This document shows, piece after piece, positions 34,316-43,491 of a DNA stretch of 64,000 bases (positions within the stretch are counted from its first letter, which is position 1; every line of letters starts with the position of its first letter). Under the pieces are notes generated by a model. It saw nothing but the letters and a program-made list of their open reading frames with translations, was not told the origin of the DNA and ran no database searches. The position numbers and the translations under genes were made by a program. This DNA comes from Promethearchaeati archaeon (lineage in GTDB: Archaea > Asgardarchaeota > Heimdallarchaeia > Heimdallarchaeales > Heimdallarchaeaceae): NCBI GenBank assembly GCA_013166775.1, contig JABLTJ010000007.1, forward strand, positions 62,001 through 126,000. Direction: 5' to 3'.

Positions 34316-34945
34316 ATGAAAATAACAAATCATAAAGTGGAAAAGTATATGGAAAATCTTCTTGATAATCGAACCCCTGTACTCAAAGAAATCGAAGATT
34401 ATGCAAGAAGTGTAAAATTTCCCATTATAGAGCCACTTGTAGGAAGTTTAATCAATCATTATGCAAAAATGTTACAAGCGAAAAAAATACTTGAATTAGG
34501 CTCAGGTTTTGGTTATTCAGCTTTATGGTTTTCTGAAGGTATGGATGAGCTAACAGAGATAATCTGTACTGATTTCAAGGAAGAAAATAAGAAGCGTGCA
34601 GAGAAATATTTCAAGAAAGCAAAAATTAAAACAAGAATAGATTTTAGATTTGGGGATGCTTTGGAGATATTAAATACCATTGAAGGAGAAATTGATATTA
34701 TCTTTAACGATATTGAAAAAGAAGATTATCCAGAAGCTTTCAAGAAAGCTATACCTAAACTCAGAAAGGGAGGATTATTAATAACAGATAATACATTGTG
34801 GTATGGAAAAGTAGCAAAGAAGAGGAAGAAGGATTATCAAACTGAAGGTTCAAGAGAATATAATAGATTAGCATTTACAGATAAAAGGGTTTCATCTGTA
34901 ATTTTACCATTAAGGGATGGAATAACAGTTTCTCTCAAATTGTAA
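34316..34945 (+). CDS. class I SAM-dependent O-methyltransferase (COMT-like)
   Basis: A 209-aa methyltransferase. The SAM-binding motif I is KKILELGSGFGYSALWFSEG, motif II ends EIICTDFKEENKKRAEKYFK, and DIIFNDIEKEDYPEAFKKAI is motif IV with the metal Asp. LRKGGLLITDNTLWYGKVA matches the small bacterial O-methyltransferases that act on catechols and caffeoyl-CoA. The physiological substrate in an archaeon is unknown. It is a single gene between the glutaredoxin operon and the leftward ligase. Confidence 0.88.
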   Translation: MKITNHKVEKYMENLLDNRTPVLKEIEDYARSVKFPIIEPLVGSLINHYAKMLQAKKILELGSGFGYSALWFSEGMDELTEIICTDFKEENKKRAEKYFKKAKIKTRIDFRFGDALEILNTIEGEIDIIFNDIEKEDYPEAFKKAIPKLRKGGLLITDNTLWYGKVAKKRKKDYQTEGSREYNRLAFTDKRVSSVILPLRDGITVSLKL

Positions 34946-35043
34946 AAGTATTAATTTAATAGCTTGTAACAAAACCAAGAATATGAATTTCAACAAAATA
35001 ATAGCTTTAATTAATAAAAATAGGAAAGAGTGGTGTTCACTCG

Positions 35044-36957
35044 CTAATCTAAATATTTAGCTTTGAACTCCTCCCAGTCAATCATTTTCACTCCTAGGGC
35101 TAGGGCTTGTTCTTGGCGTTTTTTTCCAGCTTTCTCTGCTAGTACTAAATAATCTAAGCTTTTAGATACACCAGAGCCCCATTCTATACCTTTTGATTCA
35201 ATCATTTCTCTTAATTCGTTTTTTGTATATTCTTCTACTTTTCCTGATATGTATATTTTCATTGTTCTGATCACCTTTGTTTGTTCTTGATAAGTGATTC
35301 TTTGAAATCTAGATAGATCTTGTTTCTTATATGTATAAATGATTTTAAGCCCGTTGTTGAATAAATTGGAATATCTCTCCGTCTGTCTGATACCAGTCTT
35401 TATGTTATTGGCAGTTATATCGGATATCCCTTCAAGACTGGTTAATTGTTCAATAGTCGCATTCTTGAGTTCATCAAAATCAGCAAAACTATTCGCAAGT
35501 TTCTTTCCCATTGTTCTTCCTAAAGATTCTATCCCTAATCCAGCTAGAAAAGTTCGAAAAGGAAGTTCTCTTGTGTTCTCTATTGATGAAAAAATCTTTG
35601 AACCATTTTTACCTAATAGACTAACTAATTGTTCTTCAGTAAGTGAATATAGATCGGAATAGTGCACTACTAAACCATTGTCATATAGTTTTTCTCGACT
35701 TCTACCACCTAAACCATCAATCCCTGTTATTCTTATCCAGTAGCTAATCTGTTGAATATCTCTATTTCGACAGTTACTCCCAGTACAAATTAGATTAACT
35801 CCTGATTTCTCAGTTTTTGAACCGCATGAAGGGCAACTCTTTGGCAGTGTTACTTCTCCTTTTGTATTCTTTGTAGTGACACTGATTATTTTAGGGATAA
35901 CTTCGCCTGATCTTTCGACATAGACAAAGTCACCAGGTTTTGCTCCCAGACTCTTCAAGAAATCAGCATTGTGGAGAGTAGCTCTACTGATTACTGCACC
36001 TGATACTTCTACAGGTTCTAATTCTGCAACTGGAGTCAGAACAGAAGTTCTGCCTACCTGCCAAGTAATATCATTAAGTTTAGTTGCTTTACCTTTGCTT
36101 TCGAATTTCAATGCAATTTGCCATCGAGGGTGATGATCTGTAGCTCCAACTGCATCTCTATCTGTTGCAAGGTTGTATTTGAATACTACACCATCGATTT
36201 CATAATCTAAATTCTCTCTTTCATTCTCTACTTGCTTGAAATGCTTTGAGATTATGTCTATGCTAGGGTTATCAATTTTGAGAAAATCAGCTGTTTCAAA
36301 TCTCCAAGAATTCAAGATTGATGCTTTTTCTTCTACAGTTACGTTTTCATTCCATCCCAAAAGATCAAAGGCCATAAAATTGAGAATTCGTTCTTCCATC
36401 ATTCGAGCATCTTTCTGTTTTGCAGTACCTGCTGCTAAGTTTCGAGGATTACTATATTTTTCACCTTCAGGCAAGGATTCATTTATTCGATTAAATTCAG
36501 AGATTTTCATGTAGAGTTCACCTCTAATCTCTACATTATTCTCGAAAGGTATTGTCTTAGGAATAGCATCGATTTTTAATATGTTCAAAGTCACGTCGTC
36601 TCCAAGAGTTCCCGAACCTCTGGTTGCAGCTAGAATTAGTTTAGAATTTTGATAAATTAGTTTAAGAGATAGACCATCAGTTTTGTAACCCATTATTAAT
36701 GGACGATTTTCAGCCCAGGAAATGATCTTGTCTACTGATTTAGCTTTTTGAAGGGAAAGCATAGGAGGATCATGAGGAACATTACCTCCTGCAGGAGTTC
36801 CAACAATAAATAAAACAGGATTTTCAGGATCAATTTCACTCAATCGATCTTCTAAGCTGTCATATTCAGAATCAGAAATTTCAGGTTCACCATCGTAATA
36901 TTTTCGTTTATGATAAAGTATCAAGTTCTCAAGTTGCTTCTTTTCATCTTCAGCCAT
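35044..36957 (-). CDS. ligA: NAD-dependent DNA ligase (LigA)
   Basis: The bacterial-type ligase, 637 aa from ATG 36957 (the track uses TTG 36975). Domains in order: Ia (KKQLENLILYHKRKYYDG, which binds NMN), adenylation with catalytic Lys in MGYKTDGLSLKLIY (about K92), and NPRNLAAGTAKQ. The OB fold (WQVGRTSVLTPVAELEPVEV) follows, then a four-Cys zinc finger (CPSCGSK...CTGSNC) and helix-hairpin-helix repeats (NGSKIFSSIENTRELPF). A C-terminal BRCT domain (IYISGKVEEYTKNELREM) completes the chain. All motifs look intact. Most archaea use ATP-dependent ligases, so this is likely horizontally acquired. Confidence 0.95.
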   Translation of the reverse strand: MAEDEKKQLENLILYHKRKYYDGEPEISDSEYDSLEDRLSEIDPENPVLFIVGTPAGGNVPHDPPMLSLQKAKSVDKIISWAENRPLIMGYKTDGLSLKLIYQNSKLILAATRGSGTLGDDVTLNILKIDAIPKTIPFENNVEIRGELYMKISEFNRINESLPEGEKYSNPRNLAAGTAKQKDARMMEERILNFMAFDLLGWNENVTVEEKASILNSWRFETADFLKIDNPSIDIISKHFKQVENERENLDYEIDGVVFKYNLATDRDAVGATDHHPRWQIALKFESKGKATKLNDITWQVGRTSVLTPVAELEPVEVSGAVISRATLHNADFLKSLGAKPGDFVYVERSGEVIPKIISVTTKNTKGEVTLPKSCPSCGSKTEKSGVNLICTGSNCRNRDIQQISYWIRITGIDGLGGRSREKLYDNGLVVHYSDLYSLTEEQLVSLLGKNGSKIFSSIENTRELPFRTFLAGLGIESLGRTMGKKLANSFADFDELKNATIEQLTSLEGISDITANNIKTGIRQTERYSNLFNNGLKIIYTYKKQDLSRFQRITYQEQTKVIRTMKIYISGKVEEYTKNELREMIESKGIEWGSGVSKSLDYLVLAEKAGKKRQEQALALGVKMIDWEEFKAKYLD

Positions 36958-37115
36958 TTCAACCACTAATCTCAATAGCCTTTCAATGATATTTTAAATA
37001 CTTATTGGGGAGACCTTAGTAAAACAATTGAAAGTAAAAAACCCATTAGATTTTTAAATATTAAAATTTAGAAACAAAAGAGTACATTCAACTTACAACT
37101 AACTTAGTGGTCACT

Positions 37116-38399
37116 ATGCTCTATAAATTCCATCCAGCTGTAATCGTTCGAGCAGAAGAGAAAGCTTCAATGTTTTTTCAGAAAAAGATAGCTGATACTA
37201 CATTAGTTTCATTTGAAGCAATAGACGCTTTTCTAGAGCATTTTAAATCAAAGGAAGATATACCTAAAGAACTCCTTCATCATTTTATTACTAGAGGATA
37301 CTTAATCCCTGCAAGGAATAAATCTGAACAAAAACAAGATCTTGAATTACTGGAAGAAATAAGAGAGCAAGCTAAAATCAGAAAATCTCCCTTGAACTCA
37401 TTATATGCTCCAGAGACTATTCATTTTTCCCTTACTAATGCATGTAATCAGAAATGTATAGGTTGTTTCTATTCTAGAGGGGAAGTCGAAGAAGAGAAAT
37501 ATCTAGATTCATCTATGTTCGAATCGATTACAAAAAAAGCTAATGAGCTGCAAGTTTTCCAATATGCTCTTGGAGGGGGAGAACCTCTACTTCATGAAAA
37601 CATTGTCGAATTTTGCTATTTATCAACAGAGAGTAATATAATCCCTAACATTACTACTAATGGAAATCTATTTACAAAAGAACTAGCTAAAGAGTTTAAA
37701 CAAGCTAAATTGGGTCAGATACAATTTTCATTAAATGGTTCTGAAGAAACAATAAACAAAGACACACGACCTAATTTCAAGAAAACTATGAATGCAATAA
37801 AGATAGCTAGGGAAGCGAATTTAAGATGGGGAATCAATTTTCTTGTAACGAAAAGAAATATTTCAGATGTTCCTGCTATGATCCTTCTGGCAAATAAACT
37901 AGGAGCGGAAACACTTAATTTTCTAAGAATTAAACCTCCAATTGCAGAAGGCAATACTTGGGTTCAGAATGAATCCCTGAGTTCTCACGAACATCTTAAG
38001 CTTCATGAAATGCTTAAAAATCAGTCTTCAATAACAAGATTAACAGTGGATGCGTCTTTCTGTTTTCTATTTAATCATCTCTCTTCAGAAGAGATGTATT
38101 CTAGAGGAATGTGGGGATGTGCAGCAGCTCAAAGATTTTGTACAATCTCTCCATTTGGTCATGTACTAGCTTGTTCTCATATGCATCATCACTGGGATGT
38201 AGAAAATGGTGATTTCGATAAAGCTTGGAGAGAATCTAAAGTTTTTCAGAAATTTAGAGAATTAAATTCAACAATAACAGGTCCTTGTTCCAGTTGTAGC
38301 ATCAAACCTACTTGTAAAGGGTGTAGAGCTGTTGTAGAACTTATTACGGATGATTTTTGGGCTTCGGATACACAATGCCCTAAGAATAACAATCAATAA
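37116..38399 (+). CDS. radical SAM/SPASM-domain protein with PqqD-like N-terminus
   Basis: A radical SAM enzyme of the peptide-maturase type, about 427 aa. The N-terminal 70 residues (VSFEAIDAFLEHFKSKEDIP) resemble a PqqD/RRE-like peptide-binding domain. The SAM cluster is LTNACNQKCIGCFYSRG (C-x3-C-x2-C). The C-terminal SPASM part has CTISPFGHVLACSHMHHH and CSSCSIKPTCKGCRAV, binding auxiliary clusters. Such enzymes install crosslinks in ribosomal peptides or activate anaerobic enzymes. No precursor-like small ORF is seen beside it. Start at ATG 37116 (the track uses GTG 37107). Confidence 0.88.
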   Translation: MLYKFHPAVIVRAEEKASMFFQKKIADTTLVSFEAIDAFLEHFKSKEDIPKELLHHFITRGYLIPARNKSEQKQDLELLEEIREQAKIRKSPLNSLYAPETIHFSLTNACNQKCIGCFYSRGEVEEEKYLDSSMFESITKKANELQVFQYALGGGEPLLHENIVEFCYLSTESNIIPNITTNGNLFTKELAKEFKQAKLGQIQFSLNGSEETINKDTRPNFKKTMNAIKIAREANLRWGINFLVTKRNISDVPAMILLANKLGAETLNFLRIKPPIAEGNTWVQNESLSSHEHLKLHEMLKNQSSITRLTVDASFCFLFNHLSSEEMYSRGMWGCAAAQRFCTISPFGHVLACSHMHHHWDVENGDFDKAWRESKVFQKFRELNSTITGPCSSCSIKPTCKGCRAVVELITDDFWASDTQCPKNNNQ

Positions 38400-38437
38400 T
38401 GTTTTTAAATTTCTTTAACTGATTTTAATAGAAATTC

Positions 38438-38923
38438 ATGAGGATTAATAAACAAATTGTAGAAATTTTGAAAGATAGAGGATGGTATATTTCAACTGCT
38501 GAATCTTGCTCAGGAGGTTTTTTAGCTCATACGATTACAAATGCTTCAGGGAGCTCGGATTATTTCTCATATGGATATATTACATATTCAGATCAAGCTA
38601 AGATTCAGACATTAAATATCCAAAAAAATGTGTTAGAAGAGTCTACTAGTTATTCAGGAAAGATAGCTGAATTAATGGCTACGGGAGTAAGAAGCAAAAC
38701 TGAATCCACTTTTGGTTTAGCTATAACAGGTATAGCTCCTCCTGGTGATCCTTCATCTTCTCTTCCAACTGGAACAGTATTCATTGGTGTTTCATCGTCA
38801 AAATATACTACACATTCTAGGTTTAAAATAAAAACTAAATCAAGATGTCGTTTCAAAAGACAAGTTGTTAAGATTACTTTAAACTTACTCGAAGATATTG
38901 TTCATGAATATAATAAGAACTAA
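38438..38923 (+). CDS. pncC: CinA C-terminal / PncC nicotinamide mononucleotide deamidase
   Basis: A 161-aa stand-alone CinA-C domain. Hallmarks are STAESCSGGFLAHTITNASG with the catalytic Ser/Cys region, YFSYGYITYSDQAKIQTLNI, and GLAITGIAPPGDPSSSLPTG (family TGIAGPGG; a Pro replaces one Gly). These enzymes convert nicotinamide mononucleotide to nicotinate mononucleotide in pyridine-nucleotide recycling, which would use the NMN released by an NAD-dependent DNA ligase such as the neighbour at 35-37 kb. It starts 38 bases after the radical SAM gene on the same strand and may be co-transcribed. Confidence 0.9.
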   Translation: MRINKQIVEILKDRGWYISTAESCSGGFLAHTITNASGSSDYFSYGYITYSDQAKIQTLNIQKNVLEESTSYSGKIAELMATGVRSKTESTFGLAITGIAPPGDPSSSLPTGTVFIGVSSSKYTTHSRFKIKTKSRCRFKRQVVKITLNLLEDIVHEYNKN

Positions 38924-38930
38924 ATTAAAT

Positions 38931-39542
38931 TTACTTTAGATGCTTCTTAATTTTCTTTAAAACAATTTTTTTCTTCTTTTGATATACTTTTATTGGCAGA
39001 TCATGTTTTGTTAATTTTGCGAAATTCTTTAGAACAGATATATTTTGTAAGAGAGATAAATCCTCATCTGCTCTTTGATACAGCAGTTCCATAGCTTGAT
39101 CGAATTCCTTTTTTGTTATACTATCAACAATTTCGTTTCTAAGATTCTTATGAACTATATCAGAGTTTTTCTTATGAAGGTGGGATATAAGCACACTAAG
39201 AACAACCATCATCTTGAATTTCTTATCTTTCTTCTGAACTTCTTCGAGAATAGATATTTTTTCTGAATACTGTTCATGAATGCTTTTTGTTCGAATATCT
39301 AGTTCAGATGCTAAACTATTAATAAACTCCTCATCCTTCCCATTTTCAAACAATGGACTATGCTCCTTAATCTTATAGATCATATCATTCATTATCTCTC
39401 CACTACCCTTGATTTTTATCTTTTTATTTGCTCTTCTGTCTATTATAAAATCAGGCTTTGAGAAAAATTGTTGTGATAATAGATATTCAACAACATCATA
39501 ATATTTCCATTTTTTTTCAGTAGCCTGATTCTTATTAAGCAT
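38931..39542 (-). CDS. hypothetical helical, lysine-rich protein
   Basis: A 203-aa soluble protein that I do not recognise. It is predominantly helical, with a basic C-terminus (KVYQKKKKIVLKKIKKHLK) that could bind nucleic acid. The N-terminus has a small motif PDFIIDRRANKKIKIKGSGE. There is no Cys cluster or membrane segment. It lies leftward downstream of the adenine methylase gene (68 bases between), so a functional link with DNA modification is possible but untested. Confidence 0.55.
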   Translation of the reverse strand: MLNKNQATEKKWKYYDVVEYLLSQQFFSKPDFIIDRRANKKIKIKGSGEIMNDMIYKIKEHSPLFENGKDEEFINSLASELDIRTKSIHEQYSEKISILEEVQKKDKKFKMMVVLSVLISHLHKKNSDIVHKNLRNEIVDSITKKEFDQAMELLYQRADEDLSLLQNISVLKNFAKLTKHDLPIKVYQKKKKIVLKKIKKHLK

Positions 39543-39610
39543 TCTAATCCTCTTAAATTAGAAGTTATTATCTTTAAAAATCTTGGCCTTTCTTTGTGTA
39601 ATAAAAATCA

Positions 39611-41158
39611 TTATTTATCTATTAGTTTTCGAAAATGCTTTTCTTTGAAGGAATTTTGGATGAGAGTTTCTATTTCTTTTTTTCTTGAAACATCTTTTAT
39701 TTTTAATATCTGTTGAGTGATAGAAGCTATTTCCTTCTCTACCTCTTTAGTAAAAAGTGGAATTTGTATATTAGACATAATTCGTTGTGTGAAAGCTATT
39801 CGATGACCTCTTCGAGCACCTGCTGATAAATAATACTCTCTAAAGAAGTTACTATTCAAATAACCAAGAAGGAAAAACGGATCAATTATCAGAGGAACAA
39901 TAGTTAGTATATCTCCTGAAGGTAGTAATTCTTCATCAGACAAGCTAAATCTATTATATTTACTTCTATCTAGAGTTGGAATATAGATCTTAGGTTTGTC
40001 AAGATAATCCAGAAAGTGCTTATAGTTTCTAAGAGCTTGCCATTGGAACCATTTTTTATTTGAAGGAAGGAATCTATCATTCATCTTCTCTTTGAAATCA
40101 GAAATTTTCTTGTAAATGTTAGGATAACGATTTCTTAAGATTTCCTCTGAATTCAAATCATCAGGAATCAGAATGTAATTAGTGCAACCTTCAGTCCAAT
40201 AAGCTTTGCAATGGCTAGCTTTTACGCTTCTAATGATGAATTTTCGTTCGTCTTCATTAAGACTCATTATTTCTTCATTTGAAATAATAAATGCTCTATC
40301 AAAACCTGAAACTAAACCTACACCTATCCAAGCGACTTCTTTAAGAGAAATTGACGTTTCTATTAGAATCTCAGGATAAGTAGTCCAGATTGAATCCGAA
40401 TCAATGAAAATAGGTTTCTCATAATAAAAAAATGCATCATTGCTTTCTTTACTTTTTATTGAATCTAATCCCTTTTCCAAAATATCTTTTTTCGAAATTT
40501 TTCTACTCACAATTCGAAGAATTTGCGTCTTATCTCTTTCATCAGGTTTTGTTTTCTTAAATTTAAAGATAATAGTTTCAGGATTTTCACCTTCGAATAA
40601 GCGGATTTCATCAAGATCAATAACAGCATACAAAAAACCTTCAGAGATTATTTTTTTTCTTACAATTTTCGCAAAAGTATTGTAGAAAAATCCATATGGA
40701 ACGATGTATATTAGTTCTCCACCATCCTTAAGTAAATCAATTGATTTTAAGATAAAGGCATAATAAATGTCAGATTCTTTACTAGAAACGATTTTAACTA
40801 CTTTTTCTTGTACTTCAGAAGGAAGAGAATTATAATGAGCATAAGGTGGATTACCAATAATTATATCGTATTTCTCTTTTGGTTCCCAATCAAGATAATC
40901 TTCATGATAGAATTTAATTTGAGGAAATTTACTCTTGCAAATCTTGATTAATTCATTATCTAATTCAATTCCTTCAATATTTGAATACTTATCTGCTAAG
41001 AGTTGTTCAAGAAATACTCCTCTCCCACAACCACTATCTAAGACTTGAACTTCTTTCTGGTTTTTGTATTCAGTACTTATTAGAGAAACCATTAATTTAG
41101 CTACTTCATCAGGTGTTTCAATGAAAGCTATCGATTCTTTTCCTATGTCGTGTGTCAC
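39611..41158 (-). CDS. adenine-specific DNA methyltransferase (TaqI-like N6)
   Basis: A DNA methyltransferase of 515 aa. SAM motif I is VLDSGCGRGVFLEQLL, the catalytic motif is IIGNPPYAHYN (NPPY), and the preceding YDI strand is typical of the gamma class. The C-terminal half (KKWFQWQALRNYKHFLDY; GYLNSNFFREYYLSAGARRG) is the TaqI/Eco57I-type specificity domain. No endonuclease domain or adjacent restriction gene is recognised, so it may be a solitary methylase or part of a system whose partner is not obvious. GTG start at 41158. Confidence 0.9.
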   Translation of the reverse strand: MTHDIGKESIAFIETPDEVAKLMVSLISTEYKNQKEVQVLDSGCGRGVFLEQLLADKYSNIEGIELDNELIKICKSKFPQIKFYHEDYLDWEPKEKYDIIIGNPPYAHYNSLPSEVQEKVVKIVSSKESDIYYAFILKSIDLLKDGGELIYIVPYGFFYNTFAKIVRKKIISEGFLYAVIDLDEIRLFEGENPETIIFKFKKTKPDERDKTQILRIVSRKISKKDILEKGLDSIKSKESNDAFFYYEKPIFIDSDSIWTTYPEILIETSISLKEVAWIGVGLVSGFDRAFIISNEEIMSLNEDERKFIIRSVKASHCKAYWTEGCTNYILIPDDLNSEEILRNRYPNIYKKISDFKEKMNDRFLPSNKKWFQWQALRNYKHFLDYLDKPKIYIPTLDRSKYNRFSLSDEELLPSGDILTIVPLIIDPFFLLGYLNSNFFREYYLSAGARRGHRIAFTQRIMSNIQIPLFTKEVEKEIASITQQILKIKDVSRKKEIETLIQNSFKEKHFRKLIDK

Positions 41159-41302
41159 TATTCTGATATATTTGTGTTGTATTTAAAATCATTTCTAGAA
41201 TTTCTCTTAGTTTCACGCAAAACAATGTTGATTTTGGTAAAAGAAAAAGAATATAAATTTCCTCTTTAATTCGACTTAATTACATAATTAGAGCTGATAA
41301 CA

Positions 41303-42349
41303 ATGTCTGTTGAGGATTATAGAAAAATCGCCAGAGAAAAAATGAAAGGTCATTGTGGTGTCTATAAACACTGTGATGGAGCAGATATAAGAATCTGCCA
41401 AAGAAATGCTTATGGAAAAGGAATTGGTTTTGGAGGAGTAGGATCGGGTCAGAGTTTCAAAAACAACTTTGAAGCAGTGAATGCAATCAAACTGAAGATG
41501 CGTGTAGTAGGAGATCATTATAATCCAAATACTGAATATGATTTTTTTGGGAATAAACTAACGATGCCTATTATGGGTGCAAGTGTAACTGGTGTTAATT
41601 CGTTTGGAGGAGATGAAGTAATCACTGAATCCGAATTCTGTAAAGCTACTGTTTTGGGTGCGAAATATGCAGGAACTATTGGTTGGAGAGGCGATACATA
41701 TACATATGATTGGGATTTCATGCCTTGCTATGATGCAATATGTAATGTAGCTGAAGGATGGGGAGTCAAAATAAGCAAACCAAGAGATCAAGAGGTTCTG
41801 AAGAAAGTTTTCAAGAAGTATGAAGAAGGTGGAGCGATAGCTGTTGGAACAGATGTTGATGGTTGCGGTTCTACAATTATGGCAGCGCATCAAAAACCTG
41901 TATTCAAAAAATCTCCTGAAGACATAAAAGAGTTAGTCAATTCTACAAAACTTCCTGTTATTATCAAGGGAATCATGACACAAGAAGATGCTATAGCAGC
42001 ATCAGAAGCTGGTGCAGCTGCAATAGTTGTCAGTAATCATGGAGGAAGAGTTCTTGATTATACACCTGGAACAGCTGAAGTACTTCCTTCTATCGTTGAT
42101 GCGATCAAAGGCAGAACACGAATTCTTGTTGATGGTGGAATAAGAAACGGTTATGATGTTCTGAAAATGCTAGCTGTTGGAGCTGAAGCTGTACTTATTG
42201 GTAGAGATATTGTAAGAGCAGCTGTAGGCGGTGGAGCTGAAGGAGTTAAAACACACTTTATTCATCTCCAGAAAACTTTAGAAAAAGCTATGAGAATGAC
42301 CAACGTAGCATCTTTAAGCGATATCACTAGAGAAGTAATATATGGGTAA
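41303..42349 (+). CDS. FMN-dependent alpha-hydroxyacid dehydrogenase-like protein
   Basis: A TIM-barrel flavoprotein of the lactate/glycolate oxidase family. Key segments: LPVIIKGIMTQEDAIAASEA (catalytic Lys), VVSNHGGRVLDYTPGTAEVL (catalytic His and Arg), and RILVDGGIRNGYDVLKMLAV with VLIGRDIV for FMN phosphate. The first 90 residues include HCGVYKHCDGADIRICQRNA, an unusual Cys-rich head not present in canonical enzymes and possibly metal- or Fe-S-binding. The substrate is likely a short 2-hydroxyacid such as lactate. A promoter-like aagaatataaattt is upstream. Confidence 0.88.
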   Translation: MSVEDYRKIAREKMKGHCGVYKHCDGADIRICQRNAYGKGIGFGGVGSGQSFKNNFEAVNAIKLKMRVVGDHYNPNTEYDFFGNKLTMPIMGASVTGVNSFGGDEVITESEFCKATVLGAKYAGTIGWRGDTYTYDWDFMPCYDAICNVAEGWGVKISKPRDQEVLKKVFKKYEEGGAIAVGTDVDGCGSTIMAAHQKPVFKKSPEDIKELVNSTKLPVIIKGIMTQEDAIAASEAGAAAIVVSNHGGRVLDYTPGTAEVLPSIVDAIKGRTRILVDGGIRNGYDVLKMLAVGAEAVLIGRDIVRAAVGGGAEGVKTHFIHLQKTLEKAMRMTNVASLSDITREVIYG

Positions 42350-42353
42350 CAAT

Positions 42354-43442
42354 CTAAGAAACTAGAATCTTCTTTATTTTTTCAATAGAGATAGCTTCAA
42401 TTTTCTTATCATCCCTTCCTTTCATTGTATTAGCTTTCAATAGAGAGTTTAAGATTGCCTCTTCTGTAGCTTCTACTGTAGCTTTAAGTAAGAAATTGAA
42501 TAACTTAGAAGTTTCATTTGTTATCTCTGTTTCAAATTTGTGATCTTTTCTGTCATGAAGAAGTTTATTAGCAGTTGTAAAAGATATGATAATATCTCCA
42601 GATCCCCAAGACACGAAACTACCAGTCCTGGTAATTCCCAAAGGAGCTCTTTTAGCAATCCTTTGAAGTTGTCTTGAATTCAAAGGTGTATTGGTTGCAA
42701 CAACTACCATTATCGATCCTTTTTCTTTTGATTCGGATTCATCTGTTTCATGTTCATGATGGAATTTTTGACCTAAAATTGTTAAATCTTTTTTGCGACC
42801 AAAGTTTGATAACACAAGAACACCTAGAATATATTCTTCACCTTCAACTACTATTTTTCTGGAAGATGTACCAATTCCAGCTTTATAACCAAATGACACC
42901 ATACCTGTTCCAGCACCAACTGCACCCTCTTCAACATTTGAAGAAGCGTTTTTTATAGCTTCAATTACATGTTCTTTCCTTACATGTCTTCCTTGCATAT
43001 CGTTCAAATAACCATCATTACATTCCCCAACTACTACATTAATTGTTGAGGTTTTGATACCGATATCAGGATTTTCTTCTAGATGATAATCTATCAGAGC
43101 ATCAGCAACTAAAGGTATATTCAAAGTTCCAGTTAATGCAATGACTGATTCAATAGAACCTAGTTCCTGAATCTGTGGTAAACCTATTGCTTTACCATAA
43201 CCATTCATAACAAAAGAACTTGCAACAATTTTTTCTTTGAAAATATTTCCTTGATGAGGAATAATAACTGTTACGCCAGTCCTTACAGGTCCTTTTCCAG
43301 GGATTAATGCTCCTTCTCCTTCAATTATTGTATAATGTCCCACCTTTACTCCTGGAACATCTGTTATTGAGTTCAACTTTCCAATATTTAATTTTCCCAC
43401 TTTCAGACCTAATTCTCTTAATCGGAACCTTTTCTCTGACAT
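42354..43442 (-). CDS. P1-family peptidase (DmpA/BapA-like aminopeptidase)
   Basis: A self-cleaving N-terminal-nucleophile aminopeptidase of family P1, 362 aa. It begins with the family opening ITDVPGVKVGHYTII, and GAGTGMVSFGYKAGIGTSSR is conserved. The autoprocessing point is probably Gly-Ser in EKGSIMVVVATNTPLNSRQL, which exposes the nucleophilic Ser. The following RAPLGITRTGSFVSWGSGDI is characteristic. Such enzymes release D- or beta-amino acids and small N-terminal residues from peptides. Start at ATG 43442 (the track uses TTG 43454). It converges with the hydroxyacid dehydrogenase gene, 4 bases between. Confidence 0.92.
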   Translation of the reverse strand: MSEKRFRLRELGLKVGKLNIGKLNSITDVPGVKVGHYTIIEGEGALIPGKGPVRTGVTVIIPHQGNIFKEKIVASSFVMNGYGKAIGLPQIQELGSIESVIALTGTLNIPLVADALIDYHLEENPDIGIKTSTINVVVGECNDGYLNDMQGRHVRKEHVIEAIKNASSNVEEGAVGAGTGMVSFGYKAGIGTSSRKIVVEGEEYILGVLVLSNFGRKKDLTILGQKFHHEHETDESESKEKGSIMVVVATNTPLNSRQLQRIAKRAPLGITRTGSFVSWGSGDIIISFTTANKLLHDRKDHKFETEITNETSKLFNFLLKATVEATEEAILNSLLKANTMKGRDDKKIEAISIEKIKKILVS

Positions 43443-43491
43443 GATGATAACCAAAAATATTAGAATTTGTTTCTTTATAATTTTTTAGTTC

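Noticed and set aside
39611-41158. complete restriction-modification system
   Set aside because: Only methylase domains are visible; neither neighbour shows a PD-(D/E)xK or other nuclease motif.
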